A stretch of 64,000 nt of DNA from Cepaea nemoralis (GCA_014155875.1 JACEFZ010015105.1:336001-400000); one strand, 5' to 3'. Positions 24,337-39,049 are shown, counted from the first letter of the stretch. Notes: generated from the letters alone by a model not told the origin. Translations and numbers: made by a program.

Positions 24337-25510
24337 TAGGGCTGTGGAAGTTAACGATTAATTAATCGATTAATCGTTAATTCTTTTATCGATTAAATTT
24401 TTTTTAACAATTAATCGAAAACTTTTCTCCCATCACTTATACAAATGAACCGGATGTCGAAAAATTGTCGGACATTTTAAACATAGTGTCGTAAACACAA
24501 CCGAGTCGCAAAATTGTACTGAGTCACCTGTAAGCTGCAGAAAAATGTACCAACAAGATGAAACAGTATGTTTATTATGCTACAGAGTCTTCTACAGGTC
24601 AGAGAAGCATTAACTGTCTACATGTCAGACGAAAAGAAGCAATAAAAAGGTCCAAAACTGTCAGATTCGAATTGGGAGATGATTTCGAAATATGTCAAAG
24701 TTTTGGACTTATTCTGCCAGACCACAGTCCTGCTTGGCGGTCAAGATTATGTTTCATGTAGCTGTGTATTGCCACTGCTATCATCGTTGACAAAGCATAT
24801 GACTGTACACGATGATGATCTGGGCTACATAGCTAACTTTAAGGCAGCATCTTTTAATGACTTTAGTGAACGTGTAGCTAATATGACAAGTATTGAAATA
24901 CTACAGATTGTAACAGCACTTGATCCACGTTACAAATACCTGAAGTGTTTGTCAAAAGATGCAAAAGAACGAACTTGGTCACGTATTGAACAATAAATAG
25001 CAGCTGATGTTCATGATGAGCAGATGGAGACTGCTGCAACGAATGATACTGACATTGACAATGAAACTATATGTGAACCAAATGAAGAGAGTATTAAGCT
25101 AATTGAGTCTGAAATGGAGAAGAAAGTTGCTGAATCGGTTGACCCTTTACAATGGTGGAAACTTAATGAACATCGATATCCAAAATTGGCATTCCTTGCC
25201 AAGACCATTCTGTGCATACCGGCTACCTCAGTTCCATGTGAACGATTGTTCAGCTCTGCAGGTTATATTGTTAATAAGACGCGCTCGTCACTTGAACCAA
25301 ATACTGTCAACATACTCGTCTGTTTGCATAGTTGGTTATTAGATGACATATAAACAAGACAATCCAGTGTTATTTCGATTTTTGACAAATACGACTATAA
25401 TGTGAGTTATGTGACTATAAATGTTTTGCTTTAATCGAAATTAACGATTAATTAATCGTTAATTTTTCAACAGTTAACTATTAAATTTAAATTAATCGTT
25501 CGCAGCCCTA
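24337..25510 (+). mobile_element. hAT-family DNA transposon, internally deleted
   Basis: The element starts TAGGGCTGTGGAAGTTAACG and ends TTAATCGTTCGCAGCCCTA, giving short inverted ends TAGGGCTG/CAGCCCTA. Both ends carry palindrome-rich subterminal sequence built from TTAACGATTAATTAATCG. At 1,174 bp it is much shorter than autonomous hAT elements, and only the C-terminal part of a transposase remains. The exact 8-bp duplication shows this copy moved as a transposon. Confidence 0.92.
24670..25353 (+). pseudogene. hAT transposase C-terminal fragment with in-frame stop
   Basis: Two segments in the same frame (about 24679-24993 and 24997-25353) are separated by one TAA at 24994-24996. The upstream part has VTALDPRYKYLKCLS, the conserved DPRYK stretch of hAT transposases. 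The downstream part has [20 protein letters not shown] and then [20 protein letters not shown], the classic hAT dimerisation domain. The N-terminal zinc finger (BED type in many hATs) and most of the catalytic core are missing, so no active enzyme can be made. It resembles the ZBED-like branch of hAT. A similar fragment could in principle be a domesticated gene, but the inverted ends and target duplication around it favour a dead transposon. Confidence 0.9.
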
Positions 25511-25518
25511 ATAATATT
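25511..25518. repeat. hAT target-site duplication, right copy
   Basis: ATAATATT directly follows CAGCCCTA and matches the left copy. Confidence 0.9.
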
Positions 25519-25700
25519 ATAAGATACCATTAATAATAATTAAAGGATTCGACAAAAGCGGTTTGCTAAAGTGGGGCTTTTACAGGATTCGGAATAAACA
25601 CTCAAAATATACTGAGAAGCTCGACGGATGGAAAAACACATTCAATTACTACCGAGTGTTTTGGCTGAAGTCCTTATCAACGGTGCACGAAAAACGAATT

Positions 25701-27864
<2,164 letters not shown>

Positions 27865-28337
27865 CAAAACACCAACAAATTAATTACTGTACAATGCTGG
27901 AGATTGTGAGTCTAAACTTATGTGTGTTTTTCCATTCGTCGAGTTTCTCTGTCATACTTTGAGTTGTTACTCGGACACTAAAAAGGGCACACTAACTAAT
28001 GTAATATCTTCATTGGCACCTGTCGTCTTGGCAAACGATAGTTTGTTATATTGTGCTTCAAAAAGGCGTAATAACTACAACTCACAGCGGTAACGACTGT
28101 GACTGATTAGACCAATTCGCGCTGTAAATGTTTGTCCACAATGGATGCATGTGAACACATGGTCATTTTCACAGTCACGTACCGTCTTACATCTCACGCG
28201 CTCAGTGTGTGACCTAGCTGCAATAATTTTCTCCTTTGTCTTTATTCCATTTCTGATATTTGCCCTCCATGTAACACGTTCGGCAATGACTTTCTTCCAA
28301 TGTGCATTATCAATGGAGAATGGGCATTTGAACGGTT
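27865..28337. other. No gene seen
   Basis: Only short open frames, such as 28145-28339, without motifs. Confidence 0.4.
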
Positions 28338-28845
28338 AAAACCTCTGGAGTGTTTAAGCTTGTGGCTACGGGTTTTTATATGCATTTTTTAAAATGTTGT
28401 ACTGGTTGTGCAATGGTTCTGTTACCCTGCTACTGAGCTGCGTGCGTGGCACGACACTGTGAGCTGTTCATTTCGTCTGAAATGCGTTTACACCTCTCCG
28501 CATTTGTTTATAGCGAACTGCATGTTCAGAATGATGGTGGCTGGCTTGTCGCTGAACTAACTGAATTGCCTTATGCAGTAATGAGTGACGACTGGTTTCT
28601 AGTGACTGCCGCTTCCAGCAACGATGAACTGTATTTTTCGTGAAGGACTTTATTGTTGGAATTCCGGAGGCGGCATTATGTACAGTGTACCTGTGCTTGA
28701 TGTTGGTTTGTCGATGCTCCTCTCTGTTCCACTTTTTACATGGGGCAGTGAGGAGCATTTTGTGTGATATTCACTTGCACAGGAACGGAGCATATGGGGA
28801 CAATTTGTCACCGTGAAGTTGGAACCGTGACTAATGACTAATGTA
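28338..28845 (+). mobile_element. Retroposon-like repeat, single-module copy
   Basis: This is homologous to 11840-13110 from GAACGGTTAAAACCTCTGGA through GCGTGGCACGACACTGTGAG, GCCGCTTCCAGC and TGAGGAGCATTTTGTGTGAT, ending GACTAATGACTAATG. Here the internal module occurs once. It abuts the C-terminal remnant of a minus-strand LINE at 28850, as if inserted in it. Confidence 0.65.
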
Positions 28846-29030
28846 TCAATCATGTCCCGCTTACACACATCTTTGTATCGTAGTAGAGGCCGACACCAAG
28901 ATCTCTTACCCATCTGTAATTCACCAAACATGATGTCCTTTGGTATTCCACCAGCATCCAGCATCGTAACGTTTCATATTCATCTAAGTCTGCGAAGACT
29001 GAGCATGGAACAAACCGTCAAACATCCTGA
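28846..29030 (-). pseudogene. LINE family G C-terminal fragment
   Basis: Minus-strand translation includes MLDAGGIPKDIMFGELQMGK followed by RPLLRYKDVCKRD. This is a standard C-terminal block of several animal LINEs. It lies on the same strand as the reverse-transcriptase fragment at 29746-30195 and probably belongs to the same original element. Confidence 0.75.
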
Positions 29031-29266
29031 TCTTCCAATTCCAAAAAAATTTCCAAACTCGGTCTCGTCTAACCTGCCTCTTCAGCTTTGGTTGTTGTTG
29101 AGATCCGTGGTTTTTGTGGATATTTTTACCCTGTTTCTTGTCTTGTGCTCTCTTACGAGTAAGTCATATCTCGGACTGGTTATGTAAGCGTTTGTGTCTG
29201 TGACGTCAGCAAGGGGAATGGTCGGCGGCTGTCCTTTGTTCGCGTCTCCGCTGGTGGTTTTTTCTG

Positions 29267-29745
29267 TTAGTGAAGACTCCTGGCTCGTCTGGCTTGACTG
29301 GTTGTAGTCCTTATAATGACATTTAATTTGGTGTTTTTGCCTCCTTTTCTGTGTATTGCCTGTAGAAGCTTTTCAGTGTGATATTCCTCCTTGCGCCTTT
29401 CTTCACTTTCACGTTTAAGTTCTTGCTGTCTTTCGATTGCTTCCTCTGTAGTCATCCATGGGACGATCTCTCCGCCATCTATATAGTATTGCCATGGGTG
29501 TTCGTCATACTGCCATAAATCTGGAAATCTGGTTCTTCAGCGTGACGGCAGGGCATTGGTTTCCCCTTGTATTTCTTGTACTTCTCTGCTTTTTCTTCCA
29601 TGCGCCTTCTGTATTCCTTGCACTTGAGTTCGTGTATCCTTTTTATCTCTGCGATTTCTTCATCGGTAAATACTGGCGGCAACGGGGCGTCCTCTATGCT
29701 GTCGTCAGGGCGCATATCTCGGTTTTCTTCCTCAGAGTGCGTCGT
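29267..29745 (-). pseudogene. Unrecognised charged reading frame fused to LINE RT remnant
   Basis: Directly after the reverse-transcriptase motif ELLFVDDAAITTHSEEE, the minus-strand frame continues into sequence that does not look like LINE. It contains DAPLPPVFTDEEIAEIKRIH and KEYRRRMEEKAEKYKKYKGK. In a shifted frame near 29480 it continues with HPWQYYIDGGEIVPWMTTEE and RQQELKRESEERRKEEYHTE. It is rich in Glu, Lys and Arg and likely alpha-helical or coiled-coil. I do not recognise the protein. It may be a captured or retroposed host mRNA piece, or part of another transposon ORF. The frame change makes it non-functional as it stands. Confidence 0.4.
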
Positions 29746-30195
29746 AATTGCAGCATCATCTACAAACAGCAACTCTCTGATCAGTACCCTGCTAATTTTG
29801 GTCTCGGCCTTCAATCTCTGAGCATTGTAGAGGCCGCCATCTGCGCATGAGTGAATGTATATACCACCTTCCTGATCGCGAAAGACATATTTCAGTAGAA
29901 GTGAAAAGTATATTCCAAAGAGTGTGGGAGGTAGTACACAACCTTGCTTAACTTCACCCTTGATTTCAAACTATTCTGAAGTACCACCATCAAACTTGAT
30001 TATACCCTTCATGTCTGTGTGGAACAATTCCACAATGGACAGAACAGTTGGTGCGCAGCCAATCTTCTTCAGTGCCTTGAACATACCCTCACAACTGACC
30101 AAATCAAATGCCTTTGTAAGGTCGATGAAGGCAATAATCAGTGGTTGATTCTGTTCACGGAATTTTTCTTGCATTTGTCGCAATGAAAACATCAC
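29746..30195 (-). pseudogene. LINE family G reverse-transcriptase core fragment
   Basis: Minus-strand translation gives IIAFIDLTKAFDLVSCEGMF (motif A with the catalytic Asp), then VKQGCVLPPTLFGIYFSLLL (motif B) and RELLFVDDAAI (motif C, FVDD). The order and spacing match a LINE reverse transcriptase of the CR1/L2-like type. Stops separate motif A from B, so the copy is dead. The upstream endonuclease is missing. The C-terminal block of the same type of LINE occurs at 28846-29030, separated by the unexplained segment at 29031-29745. Confidence 0.85.
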
Positions 30196-30478
30196 ATCAA
30201 TGTACTATTAAGAACAATGGGTTAATTATTTCCATGATGTTCACAACTATCATCATCATTTTTCTGAGTTTTCATGTACAATTAAGAACTAAGGGTTAAT
30301 TATTTTCATGATTTTCAAAGCTTTTATCGTCATCATTATGTGCTCCACCAGGAGGTATAATCGTCCGTGTTTCTTCACAGATATCAATACTATAATTACC
30401 TTACACGTGGTAATCAAGATGTTATTTAAAATGTATACATAGAACAAGATAGCACAAAGTTTCATTTCTCTTAATGCA
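30196..30478. other. No gene seen; short imperfect direct repeat
   Basis: The phrases GTACTATTAAGAACAATGGG / GTACAATTAAGAACTAAGGG, each followed by TTAATTATTTYCATGAT, occur about 75 bp apart (near 30200 and 30275), an old tandem duplication. Confidence 0.45.
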
Positions 30479-30480
30479 TT

Positions 30481-30725
30481 ATGAACACTTGGAATTGTCG
30501 GCCTCCGCTTACCCGCCAAGATAGTGTTCGAGGTTCAAACCCCCAGCTGAGGCAAGAACATTTTTCTCAGACCAGTACTGCTCTGAGGATGACCAAGCTT
30601 CATAAAATCGGGTACCAGACAGTTTTAAGAAATAAAAGGGTTAAAAAGCACGGGGTTCGACTTCTTTGCGGCCAGTTTTATCCAAACCTGCCCGGCTCTC
30701 TCCACAGCGCAGCTACCGTCTGCCG
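30481..30725 (+). mobile_element. Possible tRNA-derived SINE
   Basis: A box-B-like GTTCGAGGTTCAAACCC lies near 30525, followed by a moderately GC-rich body. No second copy was found, so the call is weak. Confidence 0.3.
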
Positions 30726-30831
30726 CACACCCTAGCACAGAGCACTGACTCCGTAGCGCCGATGGGGACCGAAGAGTCCCAGTAAAAAGCACTCGCTGAC
30801 TGAGTGACGTAATCCGGAATCAACCTCACTA

Positions 30832-31075
30832 CCTTCTGAACACGAGGTAGACTGCACAACCACTTCGCAGTGGAGAGCCACTTCTGAACACGAGGTAGAC
30901 TGCACAACCACTTCGCAGTGGAGAGCCACTTCTGAACACGAGGTAGACTGCACAACCACTTCGCAGTGCAGAGCCACTTATGAACACGAGGTAGACTGCA
31001 CAACCACTTCGCAGTGCAGAGCCACTTATGAACACGAGGTAGACTGCACAACCACTTCGCAGTGGAGAGCCACTT
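30832..31075. repeat. 48-bp minisatellite, five units
   Basis: Units contain GAACACGAGGTAGACTGCAC and AACCACTTCGCAGTGGAGAG; CACGAGG recurs exactly 48 bp apart (30841, 30889). Each unit contains a CCACTTCGCAGTGG inverted repeat. Units differ by a few substitutions. A C tract follows at about 31083-31100. Confidence 0.93.
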
Positions 31076-31100
31076 CTATAGCCCCGCCCCCCCCCCCCCC

Positions 31101-32225
31101 ACACACACACACTCATATAGACATAGAAACAAACACACACACACATTAAATACATTGCTGGAAACTGTAGGAAGGAGAGATGAGGAAGGGAACTGGCTAG
31201 CCTACCTCATATGTCTTGGCCTAGTATATGTTAATGCATAGACCTCCACAGCCCACAGGCAGTGTCTGCGATAGGGCTAACTTTCCTAGAGTATTATTCT
31301 GATTGTTGTATGTCACTGGTGATTTTTATTCTATTAGCGAGCTTGTAACCATTTTCACTATTTCATATAATCTTGTTGTATTTTAAGTTATTTATTTTTA
31401 GGAGACATGCTGCTGCTTGTTAGTTTAACATATTTCTATTCTATTTTAGACGTGGAATAACCCATATGTCAGAATAATTACGTTTTTTAAATGGTAAACG
31501 AGAGAAGACACAGAAAGATGAATGTCATTTTCTTTCCATCCTTTTAATGTTCCCAAATATTGCTAGCAATTCATTGAAACACGGTCGAGTCGATGATAGC
31601 CTGATCGGACGGGAAGGCTTGCAAGAAAAGAAACAAATTTTGCACGGTAGAGATCACACGAGTCAGTGCCTTTCGTCTCGTTCCTTGGGGAATGTAGGCC
31701 AACTGAGAGGAAATGTGGCATCACAGTACATTCTCGTTTGTCAAATTTGGGGATAGCAGATGCTGTGTCTTTGGCCGGTTCGTTGAGTCGATTGCTTCGC
31801 TTAACAGTTTCTACGAATACAAAATGGTATGTCTGGAGTTTTCGTCTTCGGCACACGTTGAAATTTGCCGCTGGGCGCTAATTTATATTTCACTTGACAT
31901 CATTAGTGTTTTTTAATTTGTTTACTAAGTAATCATTTTCAGGTCTGCAGGGAATTAATCTTCGGTTTCTTAAAATATGCACCAATGTGATTTAGTGTCA
32001 CTAAAATGTTTTCAAGAAAAGAAAAGCTTCGTACGTTTGTTTTAGGTTAATTGGTTTCATCATCATGGGGCAATATCTATAAGCGGATCAATTTCTGCTC
32101 TTAGATGATAACACTCGAAGAGGTCCACTGTGGTATGCAACTGCCGAGAGACGTATAAGAAATGGACAGAATTACAAGATCTGTTAACTAGATATAAGTC
32201 ACAAGAGACACTAAGAATGGATTTA
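31101..32225. other. No gene recognised
   Basis: Short open frames on both strands around 31547-31916 overlap one another and show no domain. Confidence 0.4.
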
Positions 32226-32227
32226 CA

Positions 32228-32345
32228 CACAATTATTTCCCTCGTCCAATCACTGAAATTCTATTGTACGTAAAACTTGCCAAGACACCAATAGCATCTG
32301 AAAAATGCTGGTGTTGACCACAATGTTCTGTAAAGGATATACGAA
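32228..32345 (+). mobile_element. SINE-1 3' fragment
   Basis: It contains GTACGTAAAACTTGCCAAGA, AAAATGCTGGTGTTGACC and TGTAAAGGATATACG. The head is missing. Confidence 0.7.
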
Positions 32346-32559
32346 AAAAATCACTGAAATTGCAATCATCCAAATGAGGTCCAACTCATAAAGTTTACTT
32401 GCATTAGGCTTTCCACAGAAAGAAGAAGTAGACTATGTCGTAATACGTGTCGTCCCTGGGGTGAGGGGAATCAACACCAACATTCTTTTAACCCCATATC
32501 ATTATTTTGAGGATCTTCTGGATTTCTGTCCACAACACCCCATCAGTCCTTGGATCACA

Positions 32560-34462
<1,903 letters not shown>

Positions 34463-34640
34463 AGTTAGTTGCATATCCTTTACAGGGCGTCACAGTCAAC
34501 CCATTAATTTATTGACTGTGATTTTTAATGCAATATCAGTAGTTTACTTTCTGAAAGGCCGACGCTCATACCATTGTGGTAGCCAACACAGTGTGGTCTT
34601 CTTGCAAATCGCCTGCCGCTGATTTCGAATCATGTATGCG
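34463..34640 (-). mobile_element. SINE-1 copy, diverged
   Basis: In minus orientation, the 3' phrase CCTGTAAAGGATATGCAACT lies at the left end and a head with box-B-like ATGATTCGAAATCAGC lies to the right. Confidence 0.75.
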
Positions 34641-34729
34641 AGATTGTGAAACAGCATTCAACTGGCCCTAACCCATAATAGTTCAATATTGTTCGGGACA
34701 AGGTAATTGCCAAGGTAATTACCTTTCAG

Positions 34730-34903
34730 CTGCGCGAGATTCTGTAGCGCATCGCGTCGCATTGGTTACTAACAGGGGTATGTGAGCCGGTCGTTCAGAA
34801 AGCACTGGCAAACTACTGAACGTAAAAATTGCCAACACATCAACATCAGCTGAAAAATGCTGGTGTTGACTGCAATGTCCTGTAAAGGATATGTAAAAAA
34901 AAA
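34730..34903 (+). mobile_element. SINE-1 copy, 5'-truncated, with target duplication
   Basis: Core GAAAGCACTGGCAAACTACT and 3' phrase CCTGTAAAGGATATGTAAAA. It is flanked by TACCTTTCAG at 34720-34729 and 34904-34913, a 10-bp target duplication. Confidence 0.9.
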
Positions 34904-35062
34904 TACCTTTCAGTGGTAATAACATGCTTTTTTGAATGTATGCGTATATTTTAGAGCGATAGTAAAGTGGGCAACATCGGGGCAACAGTGTTACCAGATT
35001 TACGGACCGCTGAATTCTAACAACTATGTACCACTTTAATAACAGACTGTATCGGGTAAAAC

Positions 35063-35306
35063 GCCGGTCTCTCTGGCCGAGGGGTTACAACACTTACTCC
35101 GTAATCCCGTTTATCACGCAGAGTCTCGTAGCAGGGCGAGAGCTGGGAGCGGTTCGATCCCCGATGGTGACTTGCGGGATAACTGAGCCGGCCGCTCAGA
35201 AAGCAATGGCAAACTACTGAGCGTAATCTTGCCAAGAAATCAACATACAGCTGAAAGATGCTGATGTTGACAGCGATGTCCTGTAAAGGATATGCAAACC
35301 ATTTTA
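35063..35306 (+). mobile_element. SINE-1 copy, full length, with target duplication
   Basis: The tRNA-like head has TGGCCGAGGGG (box A) and GGTTCGATCCC (box B). It is followed by the core GAAAGCAATGGCAAACTACT and the end CTGTAAAGGATATGCAAAC. It is flanked by ATCGGGTAAAAC at 35051-35062 and 35307-35318 (12 bp). Confidence 0.93.
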
Positions 35307-35655
35307 ATCGGGTAAAACAGTCGCGATCTTGTTGCTAAACCAGACCACTGAACGCTGAGAAGAAACACCACAAACATTGAGCAGACGCTTAATATTTCAT
35401 GCCAGTCTTAGCCAATTCAAGTCTGGGGTACTTGCTCTTAAATCCCTCTCGAGATCCATAGTCCCTACACTCTGGGGTTAGCTTTGAATATTTTTAAAGT
35501 TAAGTATGTTTGGTGCGTAAACCAGATTAGCAACACCAGCTGCGGTTCTTCTCTAGCCAGAGTACGGCGGAGCTGGCAATCTCTCTGCTCGTCAGTGTTT
35601 GCTTTCTTGTCTGATCACTCTACAAAGGGACAAATACAGCTGCTACCGTCAAAAT

Positions 35656-35902
35656 GTCGTCTTCGTGGCGAAGGTTTACGGACGTAGTTCGTAATCCCGC
35701 ATACCCGTGTTCGAAACACAGCTGTGGGCAATTTGGCAGTGGACCGCCTTGCGTTGGTTTTTTTTACGAAATGGTATGGGTGCCGGTCGTTCAGAAAGCA
35801 ATGGCAAACTACTGAACGTAAACTTGCCAAGAGATCTAAACAGCACAACATGTTGGTCTTGACTGCAACGTCCTGTAAAGAATATGCAACTAACATTTAA
35901 AT
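35656..35902 (+). mobile_element. SINE-1 copy, head variant, with short target duplication
   Basis: Head with GTGTTCGAAACACAGCTGTG (box B region), core GAAAGCAATGGCAAACTACT, end CTGTAAAGAATATGCAAC. GTCAAAAT occurs at 35648-35655 and 35903-35910. The head matches 51003-51240, showing a second head subtype. Confidence 0.87.
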
Positions 35903-35984
35903 GTCAAAATATGCGAAATTAAAATAAGGAGTTTTCTGTACAATAATTCTTAATATATTCGCTACAATTGTATCTAATCATCTC

Positions 35985-36335
35985 GAAGAAATTTGTTCTT
36001 CTTATTGTCCATGCCTTTTGGGGTTGATGATCATGTCTCTCCACATCCTTCTGTCTCGTGTGTTTGCGAATCAATTCTGAAACTGATTTTCCTCCATGTC
36101 ATTACTCAAACTGTCCAGCAACTCTCTCTTGGTCTGCTGCTCATTCCCGCCAGTATTTCCGTTGTGATGAAATATTTCTGCATTCCCTTTCACATGACAT
36201 GCCTAAAGAATGTGGATTGTCTGCTTCTGATGCCAGTAATCAGTTCTCTTTGTGAGTTAACTGCTTTCAGTGTAACTTCATTGCTCTTCTTTCGGTCCAT
36301 GGTGTTCTCATCATTGTTCTATTAAACCACAACAT
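35985..36335 (-). mobile_element. LINE 3'-region fragment
   Basis: Phrases such as GATGATCATGTCTCTCCAC and GACATGCCTAAAGAATGTGG are typical in layout of the LINE C-terminal regions seen elsewhere here (compare 53030-53334). No intact frame remains. Confidence 0.4.
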
Positions 36336-36361
36336 TGCAGCTTTCAGATAATTTCCACATT

Positions 36362-36520
36362 GTCTGCTAACTATCCACGATTAGCTTCCGTACATCACAT
36401 TTAGCTCTGTTTAGCTCTTTAGAATGTTTGCCTCACTTGTCTGCTAGCTGTCCACGATTAGCTTCCGTTCATCACATTTAGCTCTATATAGTTCTTAAGA
36501 ATTCTTTGCCTCACTATGAT
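36362..36520. repeat. 77-bp tandem duplication
   Basis: CCACGATTAGCTTCCG occurs at 36375 and 36452, with TCATCACATTTAGCTCT in both units. Confidence 0.8.
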
Positions 36521-36574
36521 TAACAAAGATACATTACAGAGAATATGCTTCATCTTGTGAAATTCTTCTTTGTT

Positions 36575-36920
36575 TATCCACCCATCATGTGCCATGCCAG
36601 TAAGCGTGGGCGGTCATGTTCTGCCATCTCACTCGATCACCAGAGTCGTGGATCAGCTCCGTAATTATGTCTCGACCATGCCTTAAGGCCAAGCCATCCA
36701 GGCACTTGCTTCTAGGTCTTCCCCATGGTCTGTTCCCCTCACTCTTACCAGTTGTCACCAAGTTCTCCAAATCATTTCTTCTCATAAAATGCCCAAAATA
36801 ATGTGACTGTCTACGTCTAATGCCTCTAAACAGTTTACGATCTTCATTTGTTTCTTGAAGGACTTGTTCATTGGTCTTTCTGGCTGTCCATGGTATTCTT
36901 TTGTTTATGCTTTTCTAAAT
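36575..36920 (-). pseudogene. LINE family E C-terminal fragment
   Basis: The minus-strand frame 36585-36785 encodes RRNDLENLVTTGKSEGNRPW, LDGLALRHGRD and VRWQNMTAHAY, closely matching 7938-8138. The copy is 5'-truncated, and the sequence beyond 36785 continues the family consensus without an open frame. Confidence 0.75.
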
Positions 36921-37041
36921 TTAGCTTCTTTAATACTATCTTCTATCCGCTGTTATGATAATACAGCAAATAAGAAATCGTAACGTTTTGACTGCTGCAC
37001 ATTTCAATGAACATCGTTTCAGTAGCGATGGGGATCTATAG

Positions 37042-37330
37042 AGCTGCTGGCCGAGTGGCTAGAACGCCGGGTTCTCCTTTGGGAAATATGGGTTCGAATC
37101 ATCAGTAAGGAGTGGACTTTTCATGTCGGGGGCAAAACAGAAACCATAACCTGCACAATTCGCGGCGGCTAGCAAAAGCGGCCTTAATTCCTCAAGCTCG
37201 AGACCCCTCCCTCTCGCCCCCGTGTCCTACACCGCTAGGTACTATAGGCAGTAGACGAAAGATGACACTGATTACAGGCAACCCACATAAGGATGACCGC
37301 CTGCCCCTACACATGAAAGATCATTGACTT
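37042..37330 (+). mobile_element. SINE-3 copy (tRNA-derived)
   Basis: A tRNA-like head has TGGCCGAGTGGCTAGA (box A) and GGTTCGAATCA at 37091 (box B). The body TGTCGGGGGCAAAACAG, AACCTGCACAATTCG, GCGGCCTTAATTCCTCA matches the minus-strand copy at 290-482. Confidence 0.75.
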
Positions 37331-37924
37331 CAAATGAAACGTTGACATCTTAATATAGAGAAATTAACCTTATAATTGGGAACATGCTTGAAATTTTCAT
37401 GCGGGATGGGGATTTCCCCTGGCCTCACATTGTAGATAAAAGTGCAGCAGTCTTGGGATACTGTAGGCGATATCACCAATACAACAATGCAGGTGCGAGA
37501 GGCTTTAAGGAATGCGTTCCTGAGATGGTTCCTAGGAGTGTACAGTTTCCGAAGAAGATTGTTTTGAAGGACATGTAGTGTAAACGATTGTATTGTGGGT
37601 TGTTATACAAGCAATAAAGTGAAGAACCCTTTTGACACGCAATCAGTCGTTTTCGGTGCCAACTCCATAACTGCATACTCACATAGGCACTCAAGGGGTG
37701 ATGAGGTCAATATCACGCCCCGGCTTCCTGTACTTTTCAAGACATTTCCTGATATTCATTTTAGGCTGAGTGGACCAGGAAGAGCAGGTCAGTCTTAAGA
37801 ACCCCTTTTGATGTGAATTAGAACACATGACCACCAGTCCGACAGGAAGTCACGGTCGTGCAGTGGCTACACACTTGCCTGTCGGGACGGTGACACGTGT
37901 GTAAATTCTCACTGATGCGTGATA
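37331..37924. other. No gene seen; possible diverged SINE near 37800-37930
   Basis: Short open frames only. AGTCACGGTCGTGCAGTGGC may belong to a SINE-like head, but no body is recognised. Confidence 0.3.
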
Positions 37925-37929
37925 GCCAC

Positions 37930-38232
37930 TGCACTACCGTTACTTCCCATTGTCTGTTAACATCACTGTCATCATGTGCCTTGTCAACTGGACTAAACGT
38001 TTATGCCTTTCCAACTTTATCAGGCCTTGTTGTTTTGGATCAATTCTGCTGATAATATTCCTCAATGTCACTGTATCAGTCCTTCCGGTATTTTGTCTAG
38101 GTCTGCCACTGCCTCTTTTCCCTCTGATCCTTTCAGTTGCGATGTTCTCCAATGCCTAGCGTCTGATCATATGACCAAAGAATTATGTTTATCTCTTTCT
38201 TATAGTTGTAAATAATGTTTTACTCTTATTAG
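37930..38232 (-). pseudogene. LINE family H C-terminal fragment
   Basis: Minus-strand frame 37940-38152 encodes MENIATERIRGKRGSGRPRQ and LERHKRLVQLTRHMM. The RGKRGSGRPRQ stretch is the usual basic C-terminal signature of LINEs. The copy is truncated and abuts LINE B. Confidence 0.6.
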
Positions 38233-38239
38233 CCTCTTC

Positions 38240-39038
38240 CAGGAAATGGTTGCAACATCTCCATTATTTCCACCTAACCTCACCTAATCATTTTCCTCTT
38301 GTACCTTGCGGTGTCGACGTGAAGTATAAACAGTGGGAGAGTGCCCACTTAAGGGCTTCATGTATCGATATTACCATGGACTCTGTTATTTCCTGCGTCC
38401 ATCGTTTACATGATCGGCCTTTTCCTCTGCTTCCCTCTGGTCTGTACATCATTGCTTGTTGTGGTATACTGTTAGTTGGTAACCTACTTGCATGGTCAAA
38501 CCATTTGACTTACTGCCTTCTAATAAAATCTAGTGCAGCTATAACCCCCACTTTAGTCCTGAGTGTCCTCATTTCTGATCTTATCTCTTCTTGATACACT
38601 ACGTATTCTTCTCAGAAATCTCATTTCTGTTAGCATTATTTCCACGATTTTTCCAATGTGTTCATTCACATTCCATTATTCACTGCTATACAGCAAACGT
38701 TTTCTATGTAACATTTCAGTACTCTCTTTATGACACTCAATGATAATGACATATTCCATAACATATTTTTCATTTTCCGATAATGCAACTTGCGCTTGAT
38801 CTATTCTGCTTTTAATCTCTGTCACGCATCTGCTATCTGATGTTTTTATTGCCTCTGGATATGTAAATTAATAACCTGGTTAAACAATTTTCCATTCTAT
38901 TATTTTGTCGTATTTTGTTGTTATCTTTTTCTTTGATATAGCCATTGTCTTTGTTGTCTTGATATTCAAGGAAAGAACTTTTTTGCACTCTGTATTTACT
39001 ACATTGTCCAAAAGTTGTTGCATTTTAAGCTTTCAATA
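38240..39038 (-). pseudogene. LINE family B-like 3' half, downstream of a Jockey-type insertion
   Basis: Minus-strand translation continues from the interrupted catalytic box (see 40388-40490): LLKA, then VLSLNIKTTKTMAISKK, TSDSRCVTEIKSRIDQAQVA and RRIRSVSRRDKIRNED, with many stops. The 3' end (GACACCGCAAGGTACAAGAG) matches the ends of the LINEs at 17556-18540 and 44122-45613. It was one element before the insertion at 39050-40376. Confidence 0.75.
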
Positions 39039-39049
39039 GTGTGTTATCT
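39039..39049. repeat. Target-site duplication, left copy, for Jockey-type copy 1
   Basis: GTGTGTTATCT, repeated exactly at 40377-40387. Confidence 0.93.

Noticed and set aside
35063..35200. tRNA genes suggested by box A and box B motifs here and at 37050, 44420 and 51750
   Set aside because: Each motif pair heads a longer repeated body with a 3' tail or target duplications, so they are SINE heads. The cloverleaf arms were not intact by eye.
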